Shown: positions 1 through 5,879 of the stretch, one piece after another
Numbering within the stretch: position 1 is the stretch's first letter
Layout of the letters: each line of letters opens with the position of its first letter
Assembly (NCBI GenBank): GCA_964194585.1
Contig: CAXMNG010000340.1
Coordinates: 1-5,879, forward strand
Reading direction: 5' to 3'
Origin: JAABYT01 sp964194585
GTDB taxonomy: Bacteria > Pseudomonadota > Gammaproteobacteria > HK1
DNA length: 5,879 nt
Translations under genes and position numbers: made by a program
Notes under the pieces: generated by a model
The model's input: only the letters and a program-made list of their open reading frames with translations
The model's database searches: none
What the model was told of the DNA's origin: nothing

Positions 1-790
1 CGTGGGCAGACTGCTGGTGGCCGGATTCATACCCGGTGCCGTCTCGGCGTTGGTCTACGTGGCCATCATCATCTTTCGCGCCAAATTGCACCCCGAGCTC
101 GGCCGGCCAATCACGGGATTCACCTGGGGTGACCGATTCCGCTCCGTGCCCGGCACCCTGCCCATCGCCTTCGTCATCGCCGTCATATTCAGCGCCATGT
201 ACGCGGGTTGGGCAACCCCCACCGAGGCCGGCGCCGTGGGTTCGTTCGTGGTGTTCGTCATTGCGCTCGTTAATGGCATGCGCTGGAAGACCCTGCGCCA
301 AGCGCTGTTGGAAACGGCAAAGCTCACCGTGATGATTTTCTCCCTCATCTGGGGAGTGCTGATAGTCGTGCGCTTCCTCGGATTCGCCGGGCTGCCGGAG
401 ATGTTCGCCGACTATGTCATCGGCCTGCCCTACCCGCCCATCGTGATCATGATCTGCATCCTGCTCTTCTATGTCATCCTCGGCATGTTCATGGACGCCA
501 TCGGCATGCTGCTGTTGACCCTGCCGGTGGTGTACCCCGCCGTCATCGGCCTCGGCTACGATCCCATCTGGTTCGGCATCGTTGTCGTGAAGATGTGCGA
601 GGTATGCCTCATCACACCTCCCATCGGCCTCAATTGCTACGTGGTGGCGGGCGTGCGCCCGGACATACCGCTGAGCGCCGTGTTTAGAGGTATCGCCCCG
701 TTTTTCATCTGCGATATTCTGACCCTGGGCCTGTTCCTCGCGTTCCCGGGGATCATTACCTGGCTGCCCGACCAGATGATCAATCGGTAG
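1..790 (+). CDS. dctM: TRAP transporter large permease (DctM family), C-terminal part
   Basis: This is the large integral membrane subunit of a tripartite ATP-independent periplasmic (TRAP) transporter. With the small membrane subunit and a periplasmic binding protein, it imports carboxylates or related solutes using an ion gradient. The window opens inside the gene. About 262 residues are visible against a usual length near 425, so roughly the first 160 are missing, and the GTG at base 2 is probably an internal valine. Counting from that codon, the family motif GWATPTEAGAVG lies at 69-80, GMFMDAIGMLLLTLP at 161-175 and ITPPIGLNCYVV at 204-215. Hydrophobic membrane stretches lie near 5-25, 52-68, 75-91, 106-127, 146-172 and 231-256. 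The frame ends in TAG at 788-790, overlapping the next start by one base. The substrate cannot be read from this subunit, and the binding-protein and small-subunit genes would lie upstream, outside the window. The family call is firm. Confidence 0.95.
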   Translation, partial: VGRLLVAGFIPGAVSALVYVAIIIFRAKLHPELGRPITGFTWGDRFRSVPGTLPIAFVIAVIFSAMYAGWATPTEAGAVGSFVVFVIALVNGMRWKTLRQALLETAKLTVMIFSLIWGVLIVVRFLGFAGLPEMFADYVIGLPYPPIVIMICILLFYVILGMFMDAIGMLLLTLPVVYPAVIGLGYDPIWFGIVVVKMCEVCLITPPIGLNCYVVAGVRPDIPLSAVFRGIAPFFICDILTLGLFLAFPGIITWLPDQMINR

Positions 791-3700
791 TGTCTTCAGA
801 ATACATTCTCGTAAAGGGCGCCCGCCAGAATAATCTCAAAGGGCTGAATCTGCGCCTGCCGCTGAACGAGTTGATCGTGATCACCGGGGTCAGCGGCTCG
901 GGGAAGTCGTCATTGGCCTTCGACACCATTTACTCCGAAGGCCAGCGCCGTTACGTGGAGACCTTCTCTCCCTACGCGCGTCAGTTTCTCGACCGCATGG
1001 ACAAGCCCCGGACGGAACGCATCGAGGGGATCCCGCCGGCCATTGCCATCGATCAGACGAACCCCGTGCGCACATCGCGTTCCACGGTCGGCACGATGAC
1101 GGAGCTCAACGACCACATCAAGTTGCTGTTCGCGCGCGCGGCGCACCTCTACTGTCATGGTTGCGGGAAACCGATCCGGCGGGATTCGCCCGACAGCATC
1201 TACGCGTCCCTGCTCCATGAGACCAGGGCATCGCGGCGAAACGCCGAGCCGTCTCCGCGGCTCATGATCACCTTCCGGATTTCGATCCCGGACAATTTCA
1301 GCCAGACGGAGATCACGGGATTCCTGGCGAGGCAGGGCTATACGCGCATTCACGAGAAAAGTCGCCGATCCCTCGAGGTGATCCAGGATCGCGTGCGCTT
1401 CCAGTCCGGACGGCGCGGGCGCATCGTCGAGGCGCTGGAGGCAGCCCTGGATCGGGGGCGCGGGAGCCTGGCCGTGTACCTGCTCGACGAGGACAACGCG
1501 GCCCGAACGTCCTGGCAGTTTTCATCGGACTATCGTTGCCCGGACTGCGACATCACTTACAAGCAACCCATTCCCAGCACCTTCTCTTTCAATTCGCCCA
1601 TCGGGGCCTGTGAGGCCTGTCGCGGCTTCGGCCGCACCATGGGTATCGACTATTCCCTGGTGATCCCCGACGAAAGCAAGAGCCTGGCCGAGGGTGCGGT
1701 AAAGCCGTGGCAGACCAAGAGCTACCGCAAGTGCCAGCGGGATCTCATGCGCCACGCCGCGGCTCGCAAAGTGCCGATGGACATTGCCTGGCGCCGCCTC
1801 GGCAAGTCCCACCGACGCTGGGTGCTCGAAGGCCAGGGCAAACGGGGTTCCGGTCGCTGGTACGGTGTCAAGGGCTTCTTCGATTGGCTCGAGACCAAGA
1901 GCTATCGCATGCATATTCGTGTGCTGCTCTCCAGGTACCGGTCCTACGTGCCGTGTGAGGAATGCCGCGGCGCGCGGCTCAAGGGAGAAGCTCTGGACTG
2001 GCGGCTGGGATCGAAGTCCGATGCGGACTCCGCCCTCGGGTCTTCGCAACCTTTCCGATCACCATTGACGACTCTCACCGCCAGTGCACACGCGGCGCTT
2101 CCGGGGTTGAGCGTGCACGATGTGGTTCTGCTGCCGCTGGACCGGTGCAGCGGGTTTTTCGCCCGGCTGCAACTCGAAAAATCCCTGGATGAAGCTGTCA
2201 AGCTTCTGCTCGACGAGATTCGATCGCGCCTGCGATACCTGGTGGAGGTCGGGCTCGGCTACCTCACCCTGGACCGGCAGTCACGCACCTTGAGCGGTGG
2301 AGAGGTACAGCGCATCAACCTGACCACGGCTCTGGGCACATCCCTGGTCAACACGCTGTTCGTTCTCGACGAGCCCAGCATCGGCCTGCATGCCCGCGAC
2401 ATGCAACGCGTGATCGGCGTCTTGCATCGTCTCAGGGATGCCGGAAACTCGTTGATCGTCGTCGAGCACGACGCGCAGATCATGCTGGCGGCGGACCGGG
2501 TGCTGGATCTGGGTCCCGGCCCGGGCGAGCGTGGCGGCAAGGTGGTCTTTTACGGATCGCCCGAGGAGCTCGCGCAATCCACGCGTTCCCTGACGGCACA
2601 GTACCTGAACGGCAGCAAGCGCATCTCGCCGCCGCGCGCCACGAGCGCGGGCGCCGAGCCCGCCGCCGAGCAGTGCCTTGAAATCATCGGCGCCGCCGAG
2701 CACAACCTCAAGAGCATCGACGTACGCTTGCCTCTGAATCGATTCGTGTGCGTGACCGGCGTCAGCGGCTCCGGCAAGTCGACCCTGATCGAAGACATCT
2801 GCTACCGGGGACTGCGCAAGCTCAAGGGCCGGCCCGTGGACCCGCCGGGACTACATCTCGCTATTCGTGGCTCCGAGCACATCGACGATGTCATGCTCGT
2901 GGACCAGTCCCCCATCGGCAAGACCACGCGCTCCAATCCCGCCAGCTATGTGGGAGCGCTGGACACCATCCGCAAGCTGTTCGCCCGGGAGCCGCTGGCG
3001 ATAGAGCGCGACTACACACCGGGAACTTTCAGCTTCAATTCCGGCACGGGCCGCTGCCCAACGTGCGGCGGAAACGGATTCGAGCACGTGGAGATGCAGT
3101 TCTTGAGCGACGTGTACCTGCGCTGCCCGGATTGCGATGGCCGGCGTTACCGCCCCGAGGTGCTCGAGGTAAAGCTCGCCTCGACGGCCGGGGGACGCGC
3201 CGGGCGACGGGAGCGCGCGCGGTCCATGGCGGATGTTCTCGACATGACGGTGGCCCGTGCGTTGGATTTCTTCGCCGATCAGCCGAAGATACTGAAGGCC
3301 CTCGAGCCCCTGTCCGGCGTCGGCCTGGGCTATATGAAGCTCGGTCAGCCGGTGCCCACGCTCAGTGGCGGCGAGGCTCAGCGGCTCAAGCTCGCGGGTC
3401 ATCTGGCGAAGACCAGCTCGAGCCCGAAGCTGCTGTTGTTCGACGAACCCACCACGGGCCTGCATTTCGACGACGTGGCAACCCTAATCGCGGCATTCCG
3501 GCGCCTGCTGGCCAACGGCCATTCGGTGGTGGTCATCGAGCACAATCTGGATCTCATCCAGGCCTGCGACTGGATCATCGATCTGGGCCCCGAGGGAGGC
3601 GACGCAGGCGGCGAAGTCGTCTGTACGGGGCGGCCGCGGGAAGTGGCCGCAGTGAAGAGCAGCCTGACAGGCCTGGCACTGCGCGCCCAGTCGCGCCGCA

Positions 3701-5879
3701 AGCGCTCTCGATCACGCAGAACGAATGATCTCGGCGCAGCCGTGTCTCCCCCGGCGGGACACGGGCGAGCCGGCAACGGCCGCGATGCCATCGAGGTAAG
3801 AAGTGCGCGCGAGCACAACCTCAAGAGCATCGACATCGCAATCCCGCACAATCGTTTCACGGTCATCACGGGCGTCAGCGGTAGCGGAAAGAGCACCGTC
3901 GCGTTCGACATTCTGTTCGCGGAAGGCCAACGCAGGTATCTGGAATCCCTGAACGCCTATGCGCGGCAATTCGTGCAACCGGCCGCGCGTCCCGATGTGG
4001 ACGCCGTCTTCGGCATCCCGCCGACGGTGGCCATCGAGCAACGCACCAGCCGCGGTGGCCGCAAGAGCACGGTCGCCACCATGACCGAGATCTATCACTT
4101 CCTGCGGCTCCTGTACGTCAAGCTCGGCATCCAGCATTGCCCGGATTGCGACGTCCCCATCGAGAGCCAGTCTCGCGAAGCGATTGTCGCCGGAATCATG
4201 CGCACCTTTCGTGAACGCAGGGTGACGGTGCTCGCACCGCTGGTGGTGGCGCGCAAAGGTTATTACACGGATCTGGCCAAGTGGGCCGCCGGAAAGGGCT
4301 ATGTGCGTCTCCGGGTCGACGGCGCCGATACACCCACCGACGCATGGCCGCGCCTGGATCGCTTCAAAGAGCACGACATCGATCTGCCGGTAGGGGACGT
4401 GACGGTATCCGCGAAGTCCGAGAAATCGCTCACGGCGCTCCTCGATGGGGCCTTGGATTTCGGCAATGGCGTCGTTCGTATCGCGCCCGGCGGTGGCGCG
4501 GGCGATTTATTCTCCGTAAAACGTGCCTGTGCCTCCTGTGGCCGTAGTTTTGCGGATCTCGATCCGCGCTTGTTCTCGTTCAATTCTTCCCACGGTTGGT
4601 GCCGAAAGTGCTACGGGACCGGCGTGGAGCTGGAAGGATTCGACGCCGACCAGAGCGGCGAAGAAAGCTGGTGGAACGGCGAGCGGGACGGTACCGACAA
4701 GGTATGCGGCGCCTGCCGGGGCCGGCGCCTGCGCCCGGAAGCGCTGGCGGTGCGCTTCAAGGGGCGCGACATCGGCACGCTCACCGCCATGACCGTCGAG
4801 GCCGCCGAAAATCTTTTCATCCGGCTGCGCCTCGAAGGACGTGACGCACAGATCGCCAGGGACATTCTCGCCGAGCTGCGATCGCGGCTCGGATTCCTGA
4901 AGCAGGTGGGCTTGAGCTATCTGTCACTGGACCGTTCGGCGCCGTCGTTGAGCGGCGGCGAAGCGCAACGTATCCGGCTCGCCTCCCAGCTCGGGTCGAA
5001 TCTGAGAGGCGTGTGCTACATCCTCGACGAGCCGACCATCGGCCTGCACGTGCGGGACACGCGTAATCTGCTGAAAATCCTCGCCAAGCTCGAGAAGAAA
5101 GGCAATACCATCGTCGTGGTCGAGCACGACGAGGACACCATCCGGCACGCAGAGCACATCATCGACCTGGGGCCCGGCGCCGGCGTGCACGGCGGGCAGG
5201 TCGTCGCCCAGGGCACCGTCGAGGAGCTGATCGCGAACCCGGCGTCCGTGACCGGGCGCTATCTCGCCAACCCGCTAGCCCACCCGCTCAACGGAGCGAA
5301 GAAAGACGAACCGGTGGATGCGAAGCTCGACATCGTCGGCGCGCGCCTGCACAACCTGCGCCGGATTCGCGCGAAGCTGCCCCTTGGCCGCCTGGTGTGC
5401 GTCACCGGCGTGAGCGGCAGCGGCAAGAGCACACTGGTCCGCGACATCCTGCACGACAATTTGAAACGCCTGCTGGAGCAACGGCGAAGGGGCCGCAAGC
5501 GACGCGCGAAGCTTCGGCTTATCGGTTGCGACGATATCCGGGGCTCCGAGGCGGTGGGGCGCGTGCTCGAAGTGGATCAAACCCCCATCGGCAAAACCCC
5601 CCGTTCCTGCCCGGCCACCTACGTGGGTTTCTGGGACAGCATTCGCCGCTTGTTTGCCGACACCGGTGAAGCCCGCATCCGCGGCTACACGCCGGGGCGA
5701 TTTTCCTTCAACGTCCATGGCGGGCGGTGCAGCGCCTGCGAAGGCCAGGGCATGAAGAAGATCGCGATGAGCTTCCTGCCCGATGTCAGAGTGCCCTGTG
5801 ATGTGTGCGGGGGTAAGCGCTTCGGTGAAGAGACGCTGGCCGTGCACTATCGCGACAAGAATATCGCCGACGTGCTCGC
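790..5879 (+). CDS. uvrA: Double-length UvrA-family excinuclease ABC subunit A, 3' end beyond window
   Basis: UvrA is the ATP-dependent damage-recognition subunit of nucleotide excision repair; in the cytoplasm it loads UvrB onto lesions. The frame is open for 1696 codons with no stop, against about 940 residues for ordinary UvrA, and holds two tandem UvrA copies. Walker A motifs (GVSGSGKS) lie at 33-40, 657-664, 1028-1035 and 1540-1547. ABC signatures are LSGGEVQR 501-508, LSGGEAQR 858-865 and LSGGEAQR 1387-1394. Walker B DE pairs are 527/528, 885/886 and 1413/1414, with switch histidines H560, H918 and H1446. CxxC pairs typical of UvrA zinc modules recur in both copies. GTG at 790 is the only ATG, GTG or TTG start between the upstream in-frame stop (685-687) and the P-loop; the first ATG (1006) would remove Walker A. 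No good Shine-Dalgarno is visible, so translation probably reinitiates from the overlapping dctM stop. The missing end should hold the last signature and Walker B. The UvrA family is certain; a role in general repair rather than a specialised one is inferred. Confidence 0.97.
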   Translation, partial: MSSEYILVKGARQNNLKGLNLRLPLNELIVITGVSGSGKSSLAFDTIYSEGQRRYVETFSPYARQFLDRMDKPRTERIEGIPPAIAIDQTNPVRTSRSTVGTMTELNDHIKLLFARAAHLYCHGCGKPIRRDSPDSIYASLLHETRASRRNAEPSPRLMITFRISIPDNFSQTEITGFLARQGYTRIHEKSRRSLEVIQDRVRFQSGRRGRIVEALEAALDRGRGSLAVYLLDEDNAARTSWQFSSDYRCPDCDITYKQPIPSTFSFNSPIGACEACRGFGRTMGIDYSLVIPDESKSLAEGAVKPWQTKSYRKCQRDLMRHAAARKVPMDIAWRRLGKSHRRWVLEGQGKRGSGRWYGVKGFFDWLETKSYRMHIRVLLSRYRSYVPCEECRGARLKGEALDWRLGSKSDADSALGSSQPFRSPLTTLTASAHAALPGLSVHDVVLLPLDRCSGFFARLQLEKSLDEAVKLLLDEIRSRLRYLVEVGLGYLTLDRQSRTLSGGEVQRINLTTALGTSLVNTLFVLDEPSIGLHARDMQRVIGVLHRLRDAGNSLIVVEHDAQIMLAADRVLDLGPGPGERGGKVVFYGSPEELAQSTRSLTAQYLNGSKRISPPRATSAGAEPAAEQCLEIIGAAEHNLKSIDVRLPLNRFVCVTGVSGSGKSTLIEDICYRGLRKLKGRPVDPPGLHLAIRGSEHIDDVMLVDQSPIGKTTRSNPASYVGALDTIRKLFAREPLAIERDYTPGTFSFNSGTGRCPTCGGNGFEHVEMQFLSDVYLRCPDCDGRRYRPEVLEVKLASTAGGRAGRRERARSMADVLDMTVARALDFFADQPKILKALEPLSGVGLGYMKLGQPVPTLSGGEAQRLKLAGHLAKTSSSPKLLLFDEPTTGLHFDDVATLIAAFRRLLANGHSVVVIEHNLDLIQACDWIIDLGPEGGDAGGEVVCTGRPREVAAVKSSLTGLALRAQSRRKRSRSRRTNDLGAAVSPPAGHGRAGNGRDAIEVRSAREHNLKSIDIAIPHNRFTVITGVSGSGKSTVAFDILFAEGQRRYLESLNAYARQFVQPAARPDVDAVFGIPPTVAIEQRTSRGGRKSTVATMTEIYHFLRLLYVKLGIQHCPDCDVPIESQSREAIVAGIMRTFRERRVTVLAPLVVARKGYYTDLAKWAAGKGYVRLRVDGADTPTDAWPRLDRFKEHDIDLPVGDVTVSAKSEKSLTALLDGALDFGNGVVRIAPGGGAGDLFSVKRACASCGRSFADLDPRLFSFNSSHGWCRKCYGTGVELEGFDADQSGEESWWNGERDGTDKVCGACRGRRLRPEALAVRFKGRDIGTLTAMTVEAAENLFIRLRLEGRDAQIARDILAELRSRLGFLKQVGLSYLSLDRSAPSLSGGEAQRIRLASQLGSNLRGVCYILDEPTIGLHVRDTRNLLKILAKLEKKGNTIVVVEHDEDTIRHAEHIIDLGPGAGVHGGQVVAQGTVEELIANPASVTGRYLANPLAHPLNGAKKDEPVDAKLDIVGARLHNLRRIRAKLPLGRLVCVTGVSGSGKSTLVRDILHDNLKRLLEQRRRGRKRRAKLRLIGCDDIRGSEAVGRVLEVDQTPIGKTPRSCPATYVGFWDSIRRLFADTGEARIRGYTPGRFSFNVHGGRCSACEGQGMKKIAMSFLPDVRVPCDVCGGKRFGEETLAVHYRDKNIADVL
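1165..1536 (+). other. UvrB-binding-like region of copy 1, diverged (residues 126-249)
   Basis: This lies between CxxC 122/125 and CxxC 250/253, where UvrA carries its UvrB-binding domain, and is about the normal size (124 residues). Only parts of the usual pattern survive, such as FLARQGYTRI at 178-187 and VIQDRVRF at 197-204. The common RKG segment and the following VDG-like turn, both present in copy 2 and in E. coli UvrA, are absent. An extra basic, low-conservation stretch lies near 143-157. UvrB binding by this copy is therefore doubtful, although the fold is probably kept. Confidence 0.65.
1621..1953 (+). other. Insertion domain of copy 1, near full size (residues 278-388)
   Basis: Between C277 and C389 lie 111 residues that follow the UvrA insertion-domain pattern: SLAEGAVKPWQTKSY near 298-312, and a region ending in HIRVLLSRYRSYVPC (375-389) before the CEECRG zinc pair. 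In characterised UvrAs this domain overhangs the DNA-binding face and contributes to damaged-DNA binding. It is rich in Arg and Lys. The rest of the segment is only loosely like E. coli UvrA. Confidence 0.65.
3682..3780 (+). other. Basic, Pro/Gly-rich linker joining the two UvrA copies (residues 965-997)
   Basis: After the last conserved stretch of copy 1, residues 965-977 form a run dominated by Arg, Lys and Ser. A Pro/Gly/Ala-rich segment follows up to residue 997, just before the N-terminal beta-strand of copy 2. There is no hydrophobic patterning, so it is probably disordered. The reading frame is continuous through it. The basic half could contact DNA, but that is inference. Confidence 0.75.
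4150..4527 (+). other. UvrB-binding region of copy 2, canonical (residues 1121-1246)
   Basis: The region sits between CxxC 1117/1120 and 1247/1250 and has 126 residues. It keeps the recognisable UvrA pattern: VTVLAPLVVARKG at 1145-1157, then GKGYVRLRVDG at 1168-1178, then a segment equivalent to the family's KKHxIxxxVxxxxV. This copy is the better candidate for recruiting UvrB. The call rests on comparison with remembered E. coli UvrA sequence. Confidence 0.7.
4612..4704 (+). other. Remnant of insertion domain in copy 2 (residues 1275-1305)
   Basis: Only 31 residues separate C1274 and C1306, where copy 1 has 111 and E. coli UvrA has a comparably large domain. The remnant contains an acidic, Trp-containing stretch (DADQSGEESWWNG, 1286-1298). 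Flanking CxxC motifs and the following CRGRRLRPEAL are conserved and in frame, so this is a clean in-frame loss, not a frameshift. Confidence 0.7.

Larger units (their letters stand above)
790..3655 (+). repeat. UvrA copy 1 (residues 1-956) of an internal tandem duplication
   Basis: This is a complete UvrA architecture. In order: NBD1 Walker A 33-40; CxxC 122/125; UvrB-binding-like region about 126-249; CxxC pairs 250/253 and 274/277 with the family FSFNSPIGAC stretch; insertion domain about 278-388; CxxC 389/392; signature 501-508; Walker B 527/528. NBD2 follows with Walker A 657-664, DQSPIGKTTRSNP 705-717, zinc CxxC pairs 756/759 and 779/782 (19 residues apart, as in E. coli UvrA), signature 858-865, Walker B 885/886 and IEHN 916-919. 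Oddities are Val for Ala in the first signature and two extra stretches, at about 407-437 and 798-812. The repeat is recognised at protein level; the DNA has diverged too far to show long identical runs. Confidence 0.92.
3790..5879 (+). repeat. UvrA copy 2 (residues 1001 onward) of the internal duplication, truncated by window end
   Basis: The UvrA layout starts again. IEVRSAREHNLK (1001-1012) matches the usual UvrA N-terminus. Walker A 1028-1035 follows, then AEGQRRYLESLNAYARQF, CxxC 1117/1120, a canonical UvrB-binding region about 1121-1246, CxxC 1247/1250 and 1271/1274, CxxC 1306/1309, signature 1387-1394, Walker B 1413/1414 and VEHD 1444-1447. NBD2 shows Walker A 1540-1547, DQTPIGKTPRSCP 1596-1608 and zinc pairs 1647/1650 and 1670/1673. 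The window ends just after the second pair. Only about 31 residues separate C1274 from C1306, against 111 between the equivalent cysteines of copy 1. By comparison with copy 1, some 230-300 more residues would complete it. Confidence 0.92.

Noticed and set aside
760..775. CTG-N10-CAG pattern just upstream of uvrA, resembling the core of a LexA/SOS box
   Set aside because: The ten inner bases are GC-rich rather than the alternating AT of the LexA consensus, and the flanks do not match. It lies in dctM coding sequence and is probably chance.
2851..3465. Minus-strand open frame of 204 codons
   Set aside because: It is antisense to UvrA copy 1, has no family resemblance and no supported start, and does not fit the gene order.
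2748..3728. Long open frame on the + strand (326 codons) in another frame
   Set aside because: Its sequence is a low-complexity Arg/Gly/Pro/Ala shadow, while the frame +1 translation over the same bases is clear UvrA NBD2.
3660..3800. Possible gene boundary between two separate uvrA genes
   Set aside because: No stop occurs in frame through the junction, and there is no ATG or GTG with a ribosome binding site just before copy 2 that would give a separate gene. The frame is continuous from 790 to the window end.
3712..4374. Long open frame on the minus strand (220 codons), antisense to uvrA
   Set aside because: It lies opposite conserved UvrA motifs and its protein shows no recognisable domain. 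Long antisense frames are expected in GC-rich coding DNA.
790..5879. Other ABC ATPases (transporter or ABC-F) as the identity
   Set aside because: The large P-loop-to-signature spacing with embedded zinc CxxC modules and motifs such as EGQRRY, DQSPIGKT and IDLGPEGG are specific to UvrA.

Overview
The window holds two genes on the + strand and almost no non-coding DNA. Both are cut by the window edges. High GC content, GC-rich third codon positions, a TRAP-type transporter and a double-length UvrA suggest a proteobacterium, most plausibly beta or gamma. That placement is inference from gene types and composition, not from a marker gene.

Bases 1-790 are the C-terminal part, about 60 %, of a DctM-type large membrane subunit of a TRAP transporter. 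It shows the family's ATPTEAG and ITPPIGLN motifs and many hydrophobic segments. Its TAG stop shares one base with the GTG start of the next gene (TAGTG).

Bases 790-5879 are a single open frame, still open at the window end after 1696 complete codons. It encodes a UvrA-family excision-repair ATPase of about twice normal length. Residues 1 to about 956 form one complete UvrA, with two ABC ATPase domains, zinc modules, a UvrB-binding region and an insertion domain. A basic, disordered-looking linker at about 965-997 follows. From about residue 1001 a second UvrA copy begins and runs off the edge before its last signature and Walker B motifs. The four visible P-loops have the same eight residues, GVSGSGKS, and three signature/Walker B pairs are intact, so neither copy looks dead.

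The copies are unequal in a complementary way. Copy 1 keeps a full-size insertion domain, but its UvrB-binding region has lost the usual landmarks. Copy 2 keeps a canonical UvrB-binding region, but its insertion domain is cut to about 31 residues. This suggests a covalent UvrA 'heterodimer' with divided labour, which is the most interesting point in the window. I saw no RNA genes, CRISPR array, insertion sequence, terminator or convincing promoter. The many other open frames on both strands are shadows of the large GC-rich gene.
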